A stretch of 64,000 nt of DNA, from contig CM049309.1 of assembly GCA_026874595.1 (NCBI GenBank), positions 48,096,079 to 48,160,078 of the forward strand. The letters are read 5' to 3'. Shown here in pieces: positions 37,340 through 47,919 of the stretch. Every line of letters begins with the position of its first letter. The stretch's first letter is position 1. Source of the stretch: Sipunculus nudus. Its lineage: Eukaryota; Annelida; Sipuncula; Golfingiida; Sipunculidae. The notes beneath the pieces were generated by a model that was given only the letters and a program-made list of their open reading frames with translations, searched no databases and was not told the origin of the DNA. The position numbers and the translations under genes are program-made.

Positions 37340-37745
37340 ATGAGTCAGTGATAACTTGTGAACATTCAGCAAGTTGAGTATATATCATATTCCCGCTACA
37401 GTCTACCCAGCTTCCCGTCCATTCAACCTGCTTGGGGCAAACTGCAAGCGGATCTAGACATGCATAGCGTCGGTTGCTGGCAGAGATACAACCTCCCAAC
37501 TGTGAGAGGCTTGGCCAGCCGACCGACGCGACAGGAGGACGTCAGGTTATAAGGATGGTGGTCTGACGCCTGTATTTACCGTGTGATGTGGTGGGGTAGT
37601 CGGGTAGTCCAGGCGGGCGACTGGAGCCGCAGTCACTGTAAGCACTGGATGCTAGGAAACCACGTGTTGACATGGCGAGCGAAGTCTGCGTCAGTCGCCC
37701 CAACTTGAAACAAGCTCGTGCAGGCGTCTGGCAACTTCTGTAGTG
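37340..37745. promoter_or_regulatory. GC/CpG-rich block after the minisatellite
   Basis: GC-rich, non-repetitive DNA with GACCGACGCGACAGG, GGTGGGGTAGTCGGGTAG, CCACGTGTTGAC and ATGGCGAGCG. An ATG at about 37672 opens only 23 codons. It resembles the islands at 15.6 and 28.6 kb (GCGTCGGTTGC is shared with 28725). Possible promoter or enhancer; no splice-supported exon could be drawn. Confidence 0.3.
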
Positions 37746-38720
37746 TTTAACTTAGGTTTTTTGTTATTATGATCTGGGTGGCGACGCCAAAACAACTTCT
37801 CTACTTAGTCTATTCATCAGTTTAGCGATTAATTATTATGATTGCGTGGCCAGAAAATGATGTGGTTAAGACCAATGTTATGAATAATTCGGTATTTAAA
37901 CATATATGAATTTAATATAATCATCAGACATCGGACCTGCATCAGTACCAGCAAAACCAACTTGTTGTTTTATCAGGGAGATGGCGCCTCAGATCCATAC
38001 CTTATTCATGTGAACAGATGTTTCAATGAATCATGATACAGGGACAGACCGCAGTCACTGACGCCAGTTGTCCGCATGTCCCCGTCGCATTTAAACACAA
38101 CGGCAGTGATCTTTTGCCGTCAGTCTATTATTGAATTACAACATTTATGTATTTTCATAAAGTTGGAAAAACAACTGACAAATGAGTTATGGGAACAAAT
38201 TGCAGCCAAAAGACTGCTGAATCTATCGTCATCAGACGATTTTTTGCTGTCATCAGAGAAGTTTTTCTTTCCTGAGTAATCATATTATGTCGGTCCTGTC
38301 CATGAGTTCACTCTATGGGGTCAGCTAGACGCCCCGTTTATTAATAATCTGCCTCGGTCTACGTATGACAGCAGTTCCTTCATTGTCAGAATATTAAATA
38401 TAAACTTGCATCAAACTTTTTACCAAAAACCAGCACTCGAACAAAGATGTGTCGAAGTTTTAGCGAAAACCCTATGATAAAGCTCACAACATTGATAAAT
38501 AATCCAATATCATTACCACTTGTATATAATTAAACCGCTGAAGACAGGTGTAATGCATTAACCACGCAATATGGGTAAAACCACTCTTTTACCTGTATGT
38601 CAGAAATATCTATACTCTGTTCAAACAACCTATATATCCAATTGTTTTGGGGGATAATTTTTTAATATATAATAAATCTGAAATTAAATCACATTAACAG
38701 AATGTTATCAGTATATGTAT
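37745..38720. other. Unique stretch without recognised gene
   Basis: No repeat or gene recognised. A 67-codon frame at 38076-38279 shows no domain. Confidence 0.4.
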
Positions 38721-38722
38721 TA

Positions 38723-38770
<48 letters not shown>
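38723..38770. repeat. (AT)n microsatellite
   Basis: About 48 bp of TA repeat. Confidence 0.97.
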
Positions 38771-38773
<3 letters not shown>

Positions 38774-38879
38774 ATTCTTTCATATGCCCACAACCTTAAC
38801 TAGAATGAGTTTGTTTTTGCTATGCAAAAACAGATATATGTATCCCAGTGATGTAGTCGAGTTTCAAATGTAGATGTTT

Positions 38880-39430
38880 CAAAAGTTATAGCGTTATTTA
38901 GCGTTATTTAATTTCTTGTGATTTGACCTTGAAGATGATGGTCAATGTACCCTATTTTTGAACACATATACGATATTTCAGTAGAAACATTTCACGAGTC
39001 TCATTTAATGAAACTATATTGAATGGTTCAAATGTTCGAAAATCTGAAACTACTTGTGTATCAAATTTAAGGAAAAAATATGCAGTGCTTCATTCACAAG
39101 AAATTGTTAAAACAATGAGCAAAGATTCCGCTGATTTGACCTTGAAGATCCAGATCAAGGAAACTAGGTTTTGAACTCAACAGCTAACTTTTGAGAAAAA
39201 AATATACGAAACCTCAAAAGTTATAGGGTTCACAAAAAACTCTATTTCGGCGTATTTGACCTTGATGGTTAAGGTAAAGGTCACCGGTTTTTAAACTCGT
39301 CCGAAATATTTGTTAGGAATAAATTTAAATTTCACATACTGAGTGATTCAAAAGTTCACAAGCAATGACACAGAAGATTACGACTACGGACGACGACTAC
39401 GGGCGACGACGACAGACCAAACATGGGAGG
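38880..39430 (+). repeat. Three-unit TGACCTTGA dispersed repeat
   Basis: ATTTGACCTTGA anchors three diverged units (38921, 39134, 39254), each also holding TCAAAAGTTATAG/TCACAAGAAAT-like and TTTTTGAAC/TTTTGAAC blocks. The right end is TACGGACGACGACTACGGGC, then GGGGAGACATAA. A TTTGACCTTGA..GGTCA body with a GGACGACGAC tail is remembered as typical of mollusc dispersed repeats. Confidence 0.65.
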
Positions 39431-39732
39431 GGAGACATAATGACAAAAGAGACATTTGCCTACAATCATCATTATAGTTTTGTTAGCAACAAATGTTATA
39501 AATGTTATGTGAAATGACGACATGATTTATGGACAAGAGCTCTGCTAGAGTGCATTATACGCCCGTCTTATGTCCTTTCATCACTGACCTCAATATTGAC
39601 ATATGGCCTGAGAGATTATGTCCTGTAACATTTTGTCTGGGTACTCATTGCACTCGTTGACCTTTCAACCTGTTACATTATGTCATGGACTCATCAAATC
39701 GATGGGCGGAATATAAATAAAGGATGTAAAGG

Positions 39733-39872
39733 ACGGTAAGGGGAGGAAATGGTCTACGAAAAACAAAAACCCAGAAAGATAAGGAGGAAAGGCAGGAATT
39801 CAAAAAGAGGAGGAGGAAAGAGACAGGAAGGCAAAGAGGACAGAAGCAGGAAAAGGAAGAATGGAAGAGTAG
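39733..39872 (+). repeat. Polypurine tract 1
   Basis: About 140 bp almost entirely A and G on the plus strand (AAGGAGGAAAGGCAGG and GAGGAGGAGGAAAGAG). It is followed by the 55-bp flank AGACTAATTGAAAGTTTAAT..., which recurs after tract 2. Confidence 0.8.
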
Positions 39873-40052
39873 ATTTCAAGTGGTCTGCCTGTGAGACTAA
39901 TTGAAAGTTTAATCATTTATAAAACTTCGTCTTTGATATTTTTACGTCATTTTCATTGCAAACTTTGAGCTCCAGGAGCAGATGAATTTACTGATTAAAG
40001 TGCCCCTTTTCTCTATAGGATCGTATGATTAATCGAGGATATATGGAGACAG

Positions 40053-40625
40053 CATGAGCCGAAAGAGAGAAGTAAAAAGAGGAGATAAAAGGAGGAATGA
40101 GGAGGAAGGAGGTGGAAAAAGGATGAATGAGCTGGAAATAATAGGAAAGAAGGGAAAGGTAGAGCTAGGAGGAAATGAAATAAGCAGGAAGATCGGGAAA
40201 CTGACGGAAAGAGAAGGAACAGATGGAATTAGGAGGAAAGAAATGGAAATAGGAGGACGGAGGCTTGAATAGGATGGGAGGAGGCAGGCGTTTCAAAAGA
40301 GGAGGAGGAAGGAGGCAAGAGGGGGAGAAAGCAGAAGGAAAGAGGAAGAGGAGGAAAGAATAAGGAATAAGTGGAACATGAAGAAAACGAAAATTTGAAA
40401 AGAAGATGAGAAGAAACGGAAAGAGAAGGAAAGAGACGGAAAACATGAGAGGAAAGAAATAGCAAGAGGAGGAATGAGGCGGAAAGAGGAGGAAAGAGGC
40501 CGACAGAGGTGGAACGTGGAGGATGAAATTGGCGGTATAAAGATGAAAAAGGAGCTGGAAAGAGGAGGAAAGAAGAGGAGAGAGCTGGAAAGAGGAGGAG
40601 GAAAGAAGCAGTAAAAGCATTTAAG
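40053..40625 (+). repeat. Polypurine tract 2
   Basis: About 570 bp with very few pyrimidines on the plus strand, built from GGAGGAAAGAG and GGAAAGAGGAGG variants. It can form triplex (H-DNA). The minus-strand frames of 140-151 codons are S/L/F/P low-complexity artefacts. The following flank (40665-40719) is an imperfect copy of that after tract 1 (39893-39947), so tract plus flank was duplicated. Confidence 0.9.
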
Positions 40626-40830
40626 ATTTGAATTGAAGGGATAATTTTCATGCGAATGAACTCTAGACTTAATTGAACGTTTAGATTATTTATAAAATTC
40701 CATCTTTGATATTTCCATGCCGTAACCTCTGAGAGCTTTCTGCAGGTAAACGCAGCCTATGCACAGAAAACCCTGCAAAGACGACCATCCACGGGTACAT
40801 CTGGAACGGCTTTTCCATGGGAATTTTTCT

Positions 40831-40916
40831 CTTTTCAAGGTCCCTGGTTCCATCTCACTCAACAATCGAAACGTTGTCCTTCGTTGTCTATACATGGAAC
40901 CAGGTACTTTGAAAAG
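40831..40916. other. Long imperfect hairpin
   Basis: The arms (40831-40853 and 40894-40916) are 23 bp with two mismatches, around a 40-base loop. The left arm begins CTTTTCAAGG and ends CTGGTTCCAT. Pairing extends outward through TTTTCT/AGAAAA with one bulge. It is either a foldback/MITE-like element or, if transcribed, a microRNA-like hairpin. Arm length suits both, but the loop is long for a typical animal precursor. Confidence 0.55.
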
Positions 40917-40919
40917 AAA

Positions 40920-41600
40920 AACGTTTTATTATAACGTTTAACAATAATTACTTAACTTTAATGACTTAAACATTTGAAATTATGGTCCAGAAACATATGT
41001 ATATCAAAAAGGAACAAAATTCAAGTGGAGCATATAATTATATGTATAAAGCAGTATTTCACTGTTTTCTTTTTTAACGCTTCCTATATAAGAATCTTTT
41101 ATTAAAATTTGTATAATAGTATGAAGAAGTCAAACATTATATAGAGGAAACTTCTGTTTCTTTCCTTACTGGTATCTGTCTATAAATGTCAAAAATTCAA
41201 AATACCTTATGAGTTTACTCAGACGGAATTTAAAATTTCTTGGCCGAGAACTTGTGCCAGATAATTTAAGCCAAACTATATCAAAAAGGTCAGGAAAGGT
41301 CAGACGTTATTTTCAGACACAAATAAACCCAGCTGATCCTAAATCGGGCACCTTGCGCACACACTAACACATGTAACATTGGAAAGAGGGGTTGTGCACC
41401 TATGAAGCCAGTAGAACAAACGCCTGAGAGAGCAATTCTGTCTGGAGAGAGCAAAAAGCTGTGGCAAACGCTAAAAGCATAGAACATTTCATACGTGTAT
41501 AAATAAAGAACCTGGAGGGGCGAACGTAAAATAGTTGCTCAGCATCCCATTTTAATATTCAGACGAGAAAGGAGCTCTTGTACTGTTGTGTATACAGCGA
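40920..41600. other. AT-rich stretch without recognised gene
   Basis: Nothing recognised. A 65-codon minus-strand frame has no domain. Confidence 0.4.
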
Positions 41601-42560
41601 AAGTGAAGGGTTAGATTAACTACACAGAAGATAGGCCTCGGGGAACAAGAAGGGCCGAGACCAGGTACCTCGACGCCACATGTTGGGCCAGACGCATGTC
41701 AAATGAACACTACAAACAATTAAATAGCGTTTGGCCATTAATCCCTGCTTAGGCAGAGGGCCCATGCTCTTGGATATCGAAGTCTGGCGCCTGCCGACAT
41801 CGCTCTGCCATAAACATCCGCTATTAATGCTTTCATGAAGTTATCATCTGGTCGCACGAATGATTGGGCCGCTTATGTGATGGGCTATTAAAAATCATTC
41901 CGTTGAAATTGGTCACTCCCAGACATGGTCCGTCGCCGCGGACGTTTACTTTGCAGCTCGCCATTTAATTGTTTCGGGGAATATTAATGAGCGACGCGGG
42001 TGGCAGATGGGGAACATTGAAAACCAGGCTTACCAGAAGCAGAAGTTAGGCTACAGTTTAAGATACACGCTGCGATAGGAACCAACAACAGTCTGTCATT
42101 TGTTAACGCACCGAAACAGCGTCTTTCCATCCCCACAATGTTGACCACACTTGACATGCACGGATAACAACTACCATGATACAAACACTGGAAGCTTTTT
42201 GCTTAAGTGTTAGTCTGCAGTGAAAACACTGATAGCGCCGTTCCGCATAAGTCTGTTGCCTACGCATCCGGCTTTAGAAATATTGGCTTGGTAATTAATA
42301 GAAAAATGAGGAGTAATTACTGGGATTGTGGGCGCGGTTGAAGGGTAATTAACTTGTCAAAGAGGACGGTCCGATCTCATCGCCATTGGCGTCTCGACAA
42401 AGCGACGCCTCGGAGAGATTTGTCAAGCACCGCGCGGGCCGTTTGATAATACCTGTGATCAGTTAGGCGGCCTGACAACTGCGCCGGCGTCGAATGCAAT
42501 AAAACGCCAGGATTATTAGAGTTCATATTTTTCATCGCTTGTCAAAAATGGTGCCATGCA
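41600..42560. promoter_or_regulatory. Strongest candidate enhancer block
   Basis: Almost 1 kb of non-repetitive, GC-richer DNA dense in developmental-factor-like sites: CCATTAATCCCTGC (a TAATCC Otx/Pitx-type core), CCATAAACATCC (forkhead), GCTATTAATGC, GAATGATTGGGCC, GCCATTTAATTG, AATATTAATGAGC, GGGTAATTAACTTGTCAA (paired ATTA plus a TALE TTGTCA), GTTTGATAATACCTGTGATC, GGCAGATGGG (E-box) and CGCAATAAAACGCC-like Hox sites. Frames on either strand are short and domainless. This texture is typical of conserved non-coding elements near homeobox-type regulators (general knowledge), but conservation cannot be seen here. Confidence 0.4.
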
Positions 42561-43528
42561 GAAAAATCTAGAAACCGAAATGAAAAGCTCTTCCCGGTAA
42601 TCCTTAAAGGCAAAACTTTCCTGGCCACACTATAAACGCTGTCTGGCGATTTATTTACGCTATAAATAATTCATATCCCTCGGTGAAACGTAGTGATTTC
42701 ACTCAGACTCAATGATCAAACAGCAGCATTAAGTTAGACATAAATAAAAAATCTACATACAAAAAGAAAGTTTATACTTTTGCCGGTGTGCGTACGTTTG
42801 ACGTAAACGTTTTTCATCTTTATTGAGTTTATGAAAAAATGATGAAACCACATATTTTATTGCAAGAACAGTGTAGACATTATTCTTTTGACTTTGTTGC
42901 TGATTAAAACGAACGAGCCTTGACTTTTGTTTTAAACATGGCCGTACTTTGATCAGGCAAAATCGTTTTGCCTGTTCTTTTATCTGATACATGCACAGAA
43001 ACGGTGTTTGAACGATCTCGACGAACTCCAGAAAATTAAGATCTTTTAGAAATCTCAAGTGGCCAATAGTCGTGTATTTAATTCTACATGACTGCATTTT
43101 GTACCCTGTTCTATAAATAAGGAAATAAATTCAGATGAACTGTTACAAAAATTAAAACACAAATAAACGTTTTTCTCTTTGTCCATTTGTCCATTCCTAT
43201 TCCTGTCCTATTCCTATACGACAGATATAGATGAACTTTCTAGTAATTGCGTGACATTCAGGGAAAATATTATATGACAAGGGTCAGCAAATGTAGAAAT
43301 TTATCCTTTTGAATATGTATTACTCCAAACAGACCAAGTATGGTAAATTTTCAAACAAGGCCCACTGTACAGGCCTAATGCGAACCTTTGCAAAGTTTGG
43401 GAGTATGAATGGAGGTTTATTTTTAAAATTTAATATTGATTCTCTAAAGCCCTGGATATCTACCTTAGTCATTATGATTTCAGCAAAATGGACGTTTCGG
43501 ACCTGCAAGTTTCAGACTAGGACATTTT
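42560..43528. other. AT-rich stretch without recognised gene
   Basis: No repeat or gene recognised. A 114-codon minus-strand frame at 42753-43097 is rich in K, R and Q and resembles nothing known. Confidence 0.4.
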
Positions 43529-45400
43529 AAAACTAGAATATGAGTAGTCGACAAGCGACTATGTGTATCCGCAGAAATCAGAGTGGGACGGGTGAAGTGA
43601 GGCATGGATTAAGTGGCAAGGGGAATAGAGTGAGGTGTGTTGCAAATGAGCATGGATGTCGGCAGCGTAAACGTGAATGTAGGTGGTGCCACCTGTCGTA
43701 AAATCGAGAAAATTGTCAGGGATATATAAACCTGCAAAATTTCAGGTGGAAAATTCAAACCACTGCTGAGATATGAGTGATTTTATCCCAAGGCAGATGT
43801 ACAGATGGACGCTGTGCATAAGTGGTTGCCGGTGGCGCTACCAGTTTGCCTGTGATGAACAGCTATGTGAGATCTATACACATGCAAAATTTTGGCCAAA
43901 TCGGTCAAACGGTTCCCAAGATATGAGCTTGGATGTCTGCAGAGTAAACGTGAATGTGGGTGGCACCTCCTGTCATAAAAACGAGAAAGCTGTCCAGGAT
44001 GTATAAACCTGCAAAATTTCAGGTGGATAAGTCAAACCACTTCTGAGATATGAGTGATTTTATCCCAAGACAGATGAACAGATGGACGCTGTGCATAAGT
44101 GGTTGCAGATGGCGCAACCATTTTTGCCTATGATGAAGAGCTATGTAAGATCTATACACATGAAATATTTTGGCCAAATCGGTCAAACGGTTCCCGAAAT
44201 ATGAACTTGGATGTCTGCAGAGTAAACGTGAATGTAGGTGGTCCCACCTGTCATAAAATCAATGGAGCTGTCCAGGATGTATAAACCTGCAAAATTTCAG
44301 GTGGATAAGTCAAACCACTGCTGAGATATGAGTGATTTTATCCCAAGGCAGATGAACAGATGGACGTTGTGCATAAATGGTTGCAGATGGCGCCATCAGT
44401 TTTGCCTATGACGAAGAGCTATGTGAGATCTATACACATGCAAAATTTTGGCCCAATCGGTCCAACGGTTCCCGAGATATGAGCTTGGATGTCTGCAGAG
44501 TAAAACCTGAATGTAGGTGGCGCCACCTGTCATAAAATCGAGAAAGCTGTCCGAGATGAATAAACCTGCAAAATTTCAGGTGGAAAAGTCAAACCACTGC
44601 TGAGATATGAGTGATTTTATCCCAAGGCAGATGAACAGATGGATGCTGTGCATAAATGGTTGCAGGGGGTGCCACCAGTTTTGCCTATGATTAAGAGCTA
44701 TGTGAGATCTATACACATGCAAAATTTTGGCCCAATCGGTCAAACGGTTCCCGTGATATGAGCTTGAATGTCTGCAGAGTAAACGTGAATGTAGGTGGCG
44801 CCACCTGTTATTAAATCGAGAAAACTGTCCAGGATGTATAAACCTGCAAAATTTCAGGTGGATAGGTCAAACCACTTCTGAGATATGAGTAATTTTATCC
44901 CAAGGCAGATGAACAGATGGACGCTGTGCATAAATGGTTGCAAGTGGCGCCACCAGTTTTGCCTATGATGAAGAGCTTTGTGAGATCTATACACATGCAA
45001 AATTTTGGCCCAATCCGTCAAACGGTTCCCCGAGATATGAGCTTGAATGTCTGCAGAGTAAACGTGAATGTAGGTGGCGCCACCTGTCATAAAATCGAGA
45101 AAACTGTCCAGGATGTATAAACCTGCAAAATTTCAGGTAGATAAGTCAAACCACTTCTGAGATATGAGTGATTTTTTTCCCAAGGCAGATGAACAGATGG
45201 ACGCTGTGCAAAAATGGTTGCAGGTGGCGCCACCATTTTTAGTGTATGTTATAAAGCTATCAAAGGGCTACATTTCTGCAAAATTTTTAGCCTGATCGGT
45301 CAAACGGTTCCCGAGATATGTGGGTGTATGTGTGGAAACAGACGCACAAATGGACGCTAGGCAGCGAGGAAAGGTCAGAGGTCAACCAAAAATAAGTGCG
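43529..45400 (+). mobile_element. Element E, copy 1: capped 278-bp dimer array
   Basis: The left cap (about 150 bp) starts AAAACTAGAATATGAGTAG and includes GGACGGGTGAAGTGAGGCAT, GGATT(A/G)AGTGGCAAGGGGAA and GAGTGAGGTGTGTTGCA. It is followed by six units anchored on GGTGGCGCCACC (43682, 43959, 44237, 44516, 44794, 45073; spacing 277-279). The right cap holds AAGCTATCAAAGGGCTACAT, GGAAACAGACGCACAAATGG and GGAAAGGTCAGAGGTCAA. Both caps recur in copy 2 around only three units. No protein is encoded. The plan (fixed ends around a variable array) recalls bivalve pearl-type non-autonomous elements, which carry central tandem repeats (from memory), but no homology to them was checked. Confidence 0.85.
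43682..45230 (+). repeat. Dimeric tandem repeat inside element E
   Basis: Each 278-bp unit is two diverged halves of about 140 bp, both starting at a GGTGGCGCCACC-like palindrome. Half 1 continues TGTCATAAAATCGAGAAA, AAACCTGCAAAATTTCAGGT, GAGATATGAGTGATTTTATC. Half 2 continues AGTTTTGCCTATGATGAAGA, CATGCAAAATTTTGG, CGGTTCCCGAGATATGAGC. The ATG(C)AAAATTT and GAGATATGAG blocks align between halves, so an ancestral 140-bp monomer was dimerised and then amplified. Small open frames inside are repeat translations. Confidence 0.92.
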
Positions 45401-45503
45401 CAGCAGTTCACATGTGAGCTGATGATAAACCCGATTCACTTAAAATGCAAACCAAGTTTTTTCAAACAGTTGAAAGATATATTTCCAATAATCTGGGAAT
45501 TCT

Positions 45504-45570
45504 GCATCTAGACATTGTGTCTAGACGTCTAGACACAGCGTCTAAACATCTAGACACATTGTCTAGACAC
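45504..45570. repeat. Clustered GTCTAGAC palindromes
   Basis: TCTAGA occurs five times in about 65 bp, with GTCTAGAC as the core. Two abut to make a perfect 22-bp palindrome at 45516-45537 (TGTGTCTAGAC and its complement). It lies just right of element E. Confidence 0.85.
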
Positions 45571-45689
45571 CCGTCAGAGCACCCGCCAGAGCCAGGTCAG
45601 TTGCCATGGTGATGTCTGGACCCCACCTGTTTGTACTGAGTGACCTCTTGACTTGGCTGCTGAAACTCAGCATGTTGTCAAATCTGTTT

Positions 45690-46395
45690 TCAAACACAGA
45701 AAGCCTTTTTCAATTGGCTAGAATGCTTTTTTATAGCTGTATTTACCCAATCTATTCTTATAAAACTGGCAGAACCCTACCATAAAATAATTCTTGTAAA
45801 GTTTAAACCAATCAGCTTAACAGTTTCATCATAAAACAGTGTATAAGCTAGAAGAGTTTAAAATAACATTTTCGCTTGTAAAAAACACATCAATGTAGGT
45901 GGCGCCACCAATACCTCAATTTCAGATATGACATATGTGACAAACATTGGTATAAAATATGGTGATTATAGCTTCAGCCGTTTCTGAGATTTTTATTTTA
46001 GTGTGCTATTTGGACAGGTGACTAAGTTCAACCTCCTGTAACTCGGCCAAAAATCTCCAAACTGGAACCATTCGAACAAATGTGAGAGAGATTGTTCCAG
46101 GGATCATTTCTGTGAAATATTGGACAATTGGCTGGACAGTTTCGGAGAAGAAGATTTTATTTTAAAGCTTTTTCTAGCCTTTTTCCTATAAAATCTAAGA
46201 AAATGCAGTTACAAAAAAAACATAAACAAAATCCGATAGAGTTTTTCAGATGACTGATTATTTGCAAAAAAATTGGTGATGCTAGCTTCTGCCGTTTTTG
46301 AGATAGCTATGGTTAACGTACAGACGACGCGCGACGCACGACACACGACGCCGCACCATCGCATAAGCTCACAGGTTCGCTAAAAAGATTAGTCA
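45690..46395 (+). repeat. Dispersed repeat family F, copy 2
   Basis: It is collinear with the last part of 25837-27235 (shared blocks listed there) and carries a perfect GGTGGCGCCACC at 45898. The right end reads GGTTAACGTACAGACGACGC, then ACGACGCCGCACCATCGCATAAGC, a GAC-rich tail typical of mollusc repeats (from memory). It directly follows element E and the TCTAGA cluster. Confidence 0.82.
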
Positions 46396-46650
46396 TATTT
46401 GTGAAGATCTCTTTTGCTATAACCTTATATTTAAGCTTTACAGAATTAGAGTATATATGTCTGTAGTACAGGAATATAAATATGGTGGCGCTGCCAGTCT
46501 TGTTCAATTGTCAAAAATGTCGATGGTTAATAAGCATACAACGTTTCAGGACATTCCGTGCATGAATCTGCTATACTGAGAAGCTGACATAGTTGCTGTC
46601 GTGTGGCAGTCTCAAATGTATACAATTAAGTGAAATGCATCATGAAATCA

Positions 46651-46681
<31 letters not shown>

Positions 46682-47843
46682 ACCGCCGGTTTCATATCAA
46701 CAATACCCCATTCCAACATGTATTGAGCATTTCATGACAAGCCGAGCATTAATAAACTATTAGTTCTTTTGTATAATATTTTATTCAAGTCGCATAGAAA
46801 GTTAACAAAACGTTTTACCGAGACTTATCTAATACTTATAAAAGGAATTCGGTTCACGTCTGTTCGCAATGTTATCTAAAACCGCGTTGTGTACAATATT
46901 GTGCCATACATCATTTGAAAGGTCATTATCTCCGGAATGACATAGGCGATATGAAAATAAATAATTTTTAATTTTGAGTGATTTTTCCGTTTTTTTTACC
47001 GAACACAGCCGAACTGCCTTCGGCAGTCACCGAAATGCGTGCATCGTGGTCACTTAACCTCTAACACTAAGGAATACTGTTCATATGAATAACGCTTGCT
47101 TTCAATGAGGGATTTGACCCACGTGCGTGGTCAGTAAAAGAGAAAAACACATGATTCTCGCTTTATGAAATGGAGAGTTCAACCCAGGAGGATTAATGAC
47201 AAAACCTAATTCAAGGTCCCAATTTCAGGAACAGGGCTGGGGTTGGGTGGGGTTGAGTGGTGGCGGGTGTTTCAGGCCACAAAATTTGTCTGTTACGATG
47301 AAAGAAAGGTTTCGGGTCCGCTTCTGCTACTTACGATGTATGCATATTTCTGTTTCCTTCTTCAGGAACAGATTCCTTGCAACGTACATTTAATTAATCT
47401 TTCATGCATATGTTCCTCACATCAATTTATTCTTTATACGTCCAACGATAGAAACCAGTCAAATATCAACGAAACACTGTATGCCTCCGCGTCTCATTCC
47501 GGTTCGCAATGTAAACCATCACTGACCAGGTCTTCAAGGTAAACATACCGGGGTATGAGTTTTGCCACGAGCACAGCGCCACAAAATAACAGTAAAAAAA
47601 TATTTGTACATATCGTATTCCGAGAGTATCCCACTAAAAATCTATATTTTCTTTTAACTTTTATAACAAATAATAAACCAACATTCAATATATCTCAGTA
47701 ATTATATATCTCCAAAACCCCAGTAAAAAGCAGCCCGGTATACCGGGTTTATCAGCTAGTAATATATATAGTAAAATGAATTGTTCTCGTTTCACAAGTA
47801 CTATATACATTTTTATAGATACCTATAGATATCTTTAGATATC

Positions 47844-47846
<3 letters not shown>
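46396..47846. other. Unique or decayed DNA, no gene seen
   Basis: A short (AT)n lies at 46652-46678. A GGTGGCGCTGCC near-match to the shared palindrome is at about 46484. CCCGGTATACCGGG, a perfect 14-bp palindrome, is at about 47733. Frames of up to 99 codons at 47196-47542 lack known motifs. Confidence 0.4.

Positions 47847-47847
<1 letters not shown>

Positions 47848-47917
<70 letters not shown>
47848..47917. repeat. (AT)n microsatellite
   Basis: About 70 bp of TA repeat. Confidence 0.98.

Positions 47918-47919
<2 letters not shown>

Noticed and set aside
37672-37743. Short frame starting ATGGCGAGCG as a 5' exon
   Set aside because: Only 23 codons before a stop, with no evident donor.
40165-40651. 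140-151 codon S/L/F/P-rich minus-strand frames
   Set aside because: Direct translation of the polypurine tract; any frame stays open because the strand lacks stop codons.
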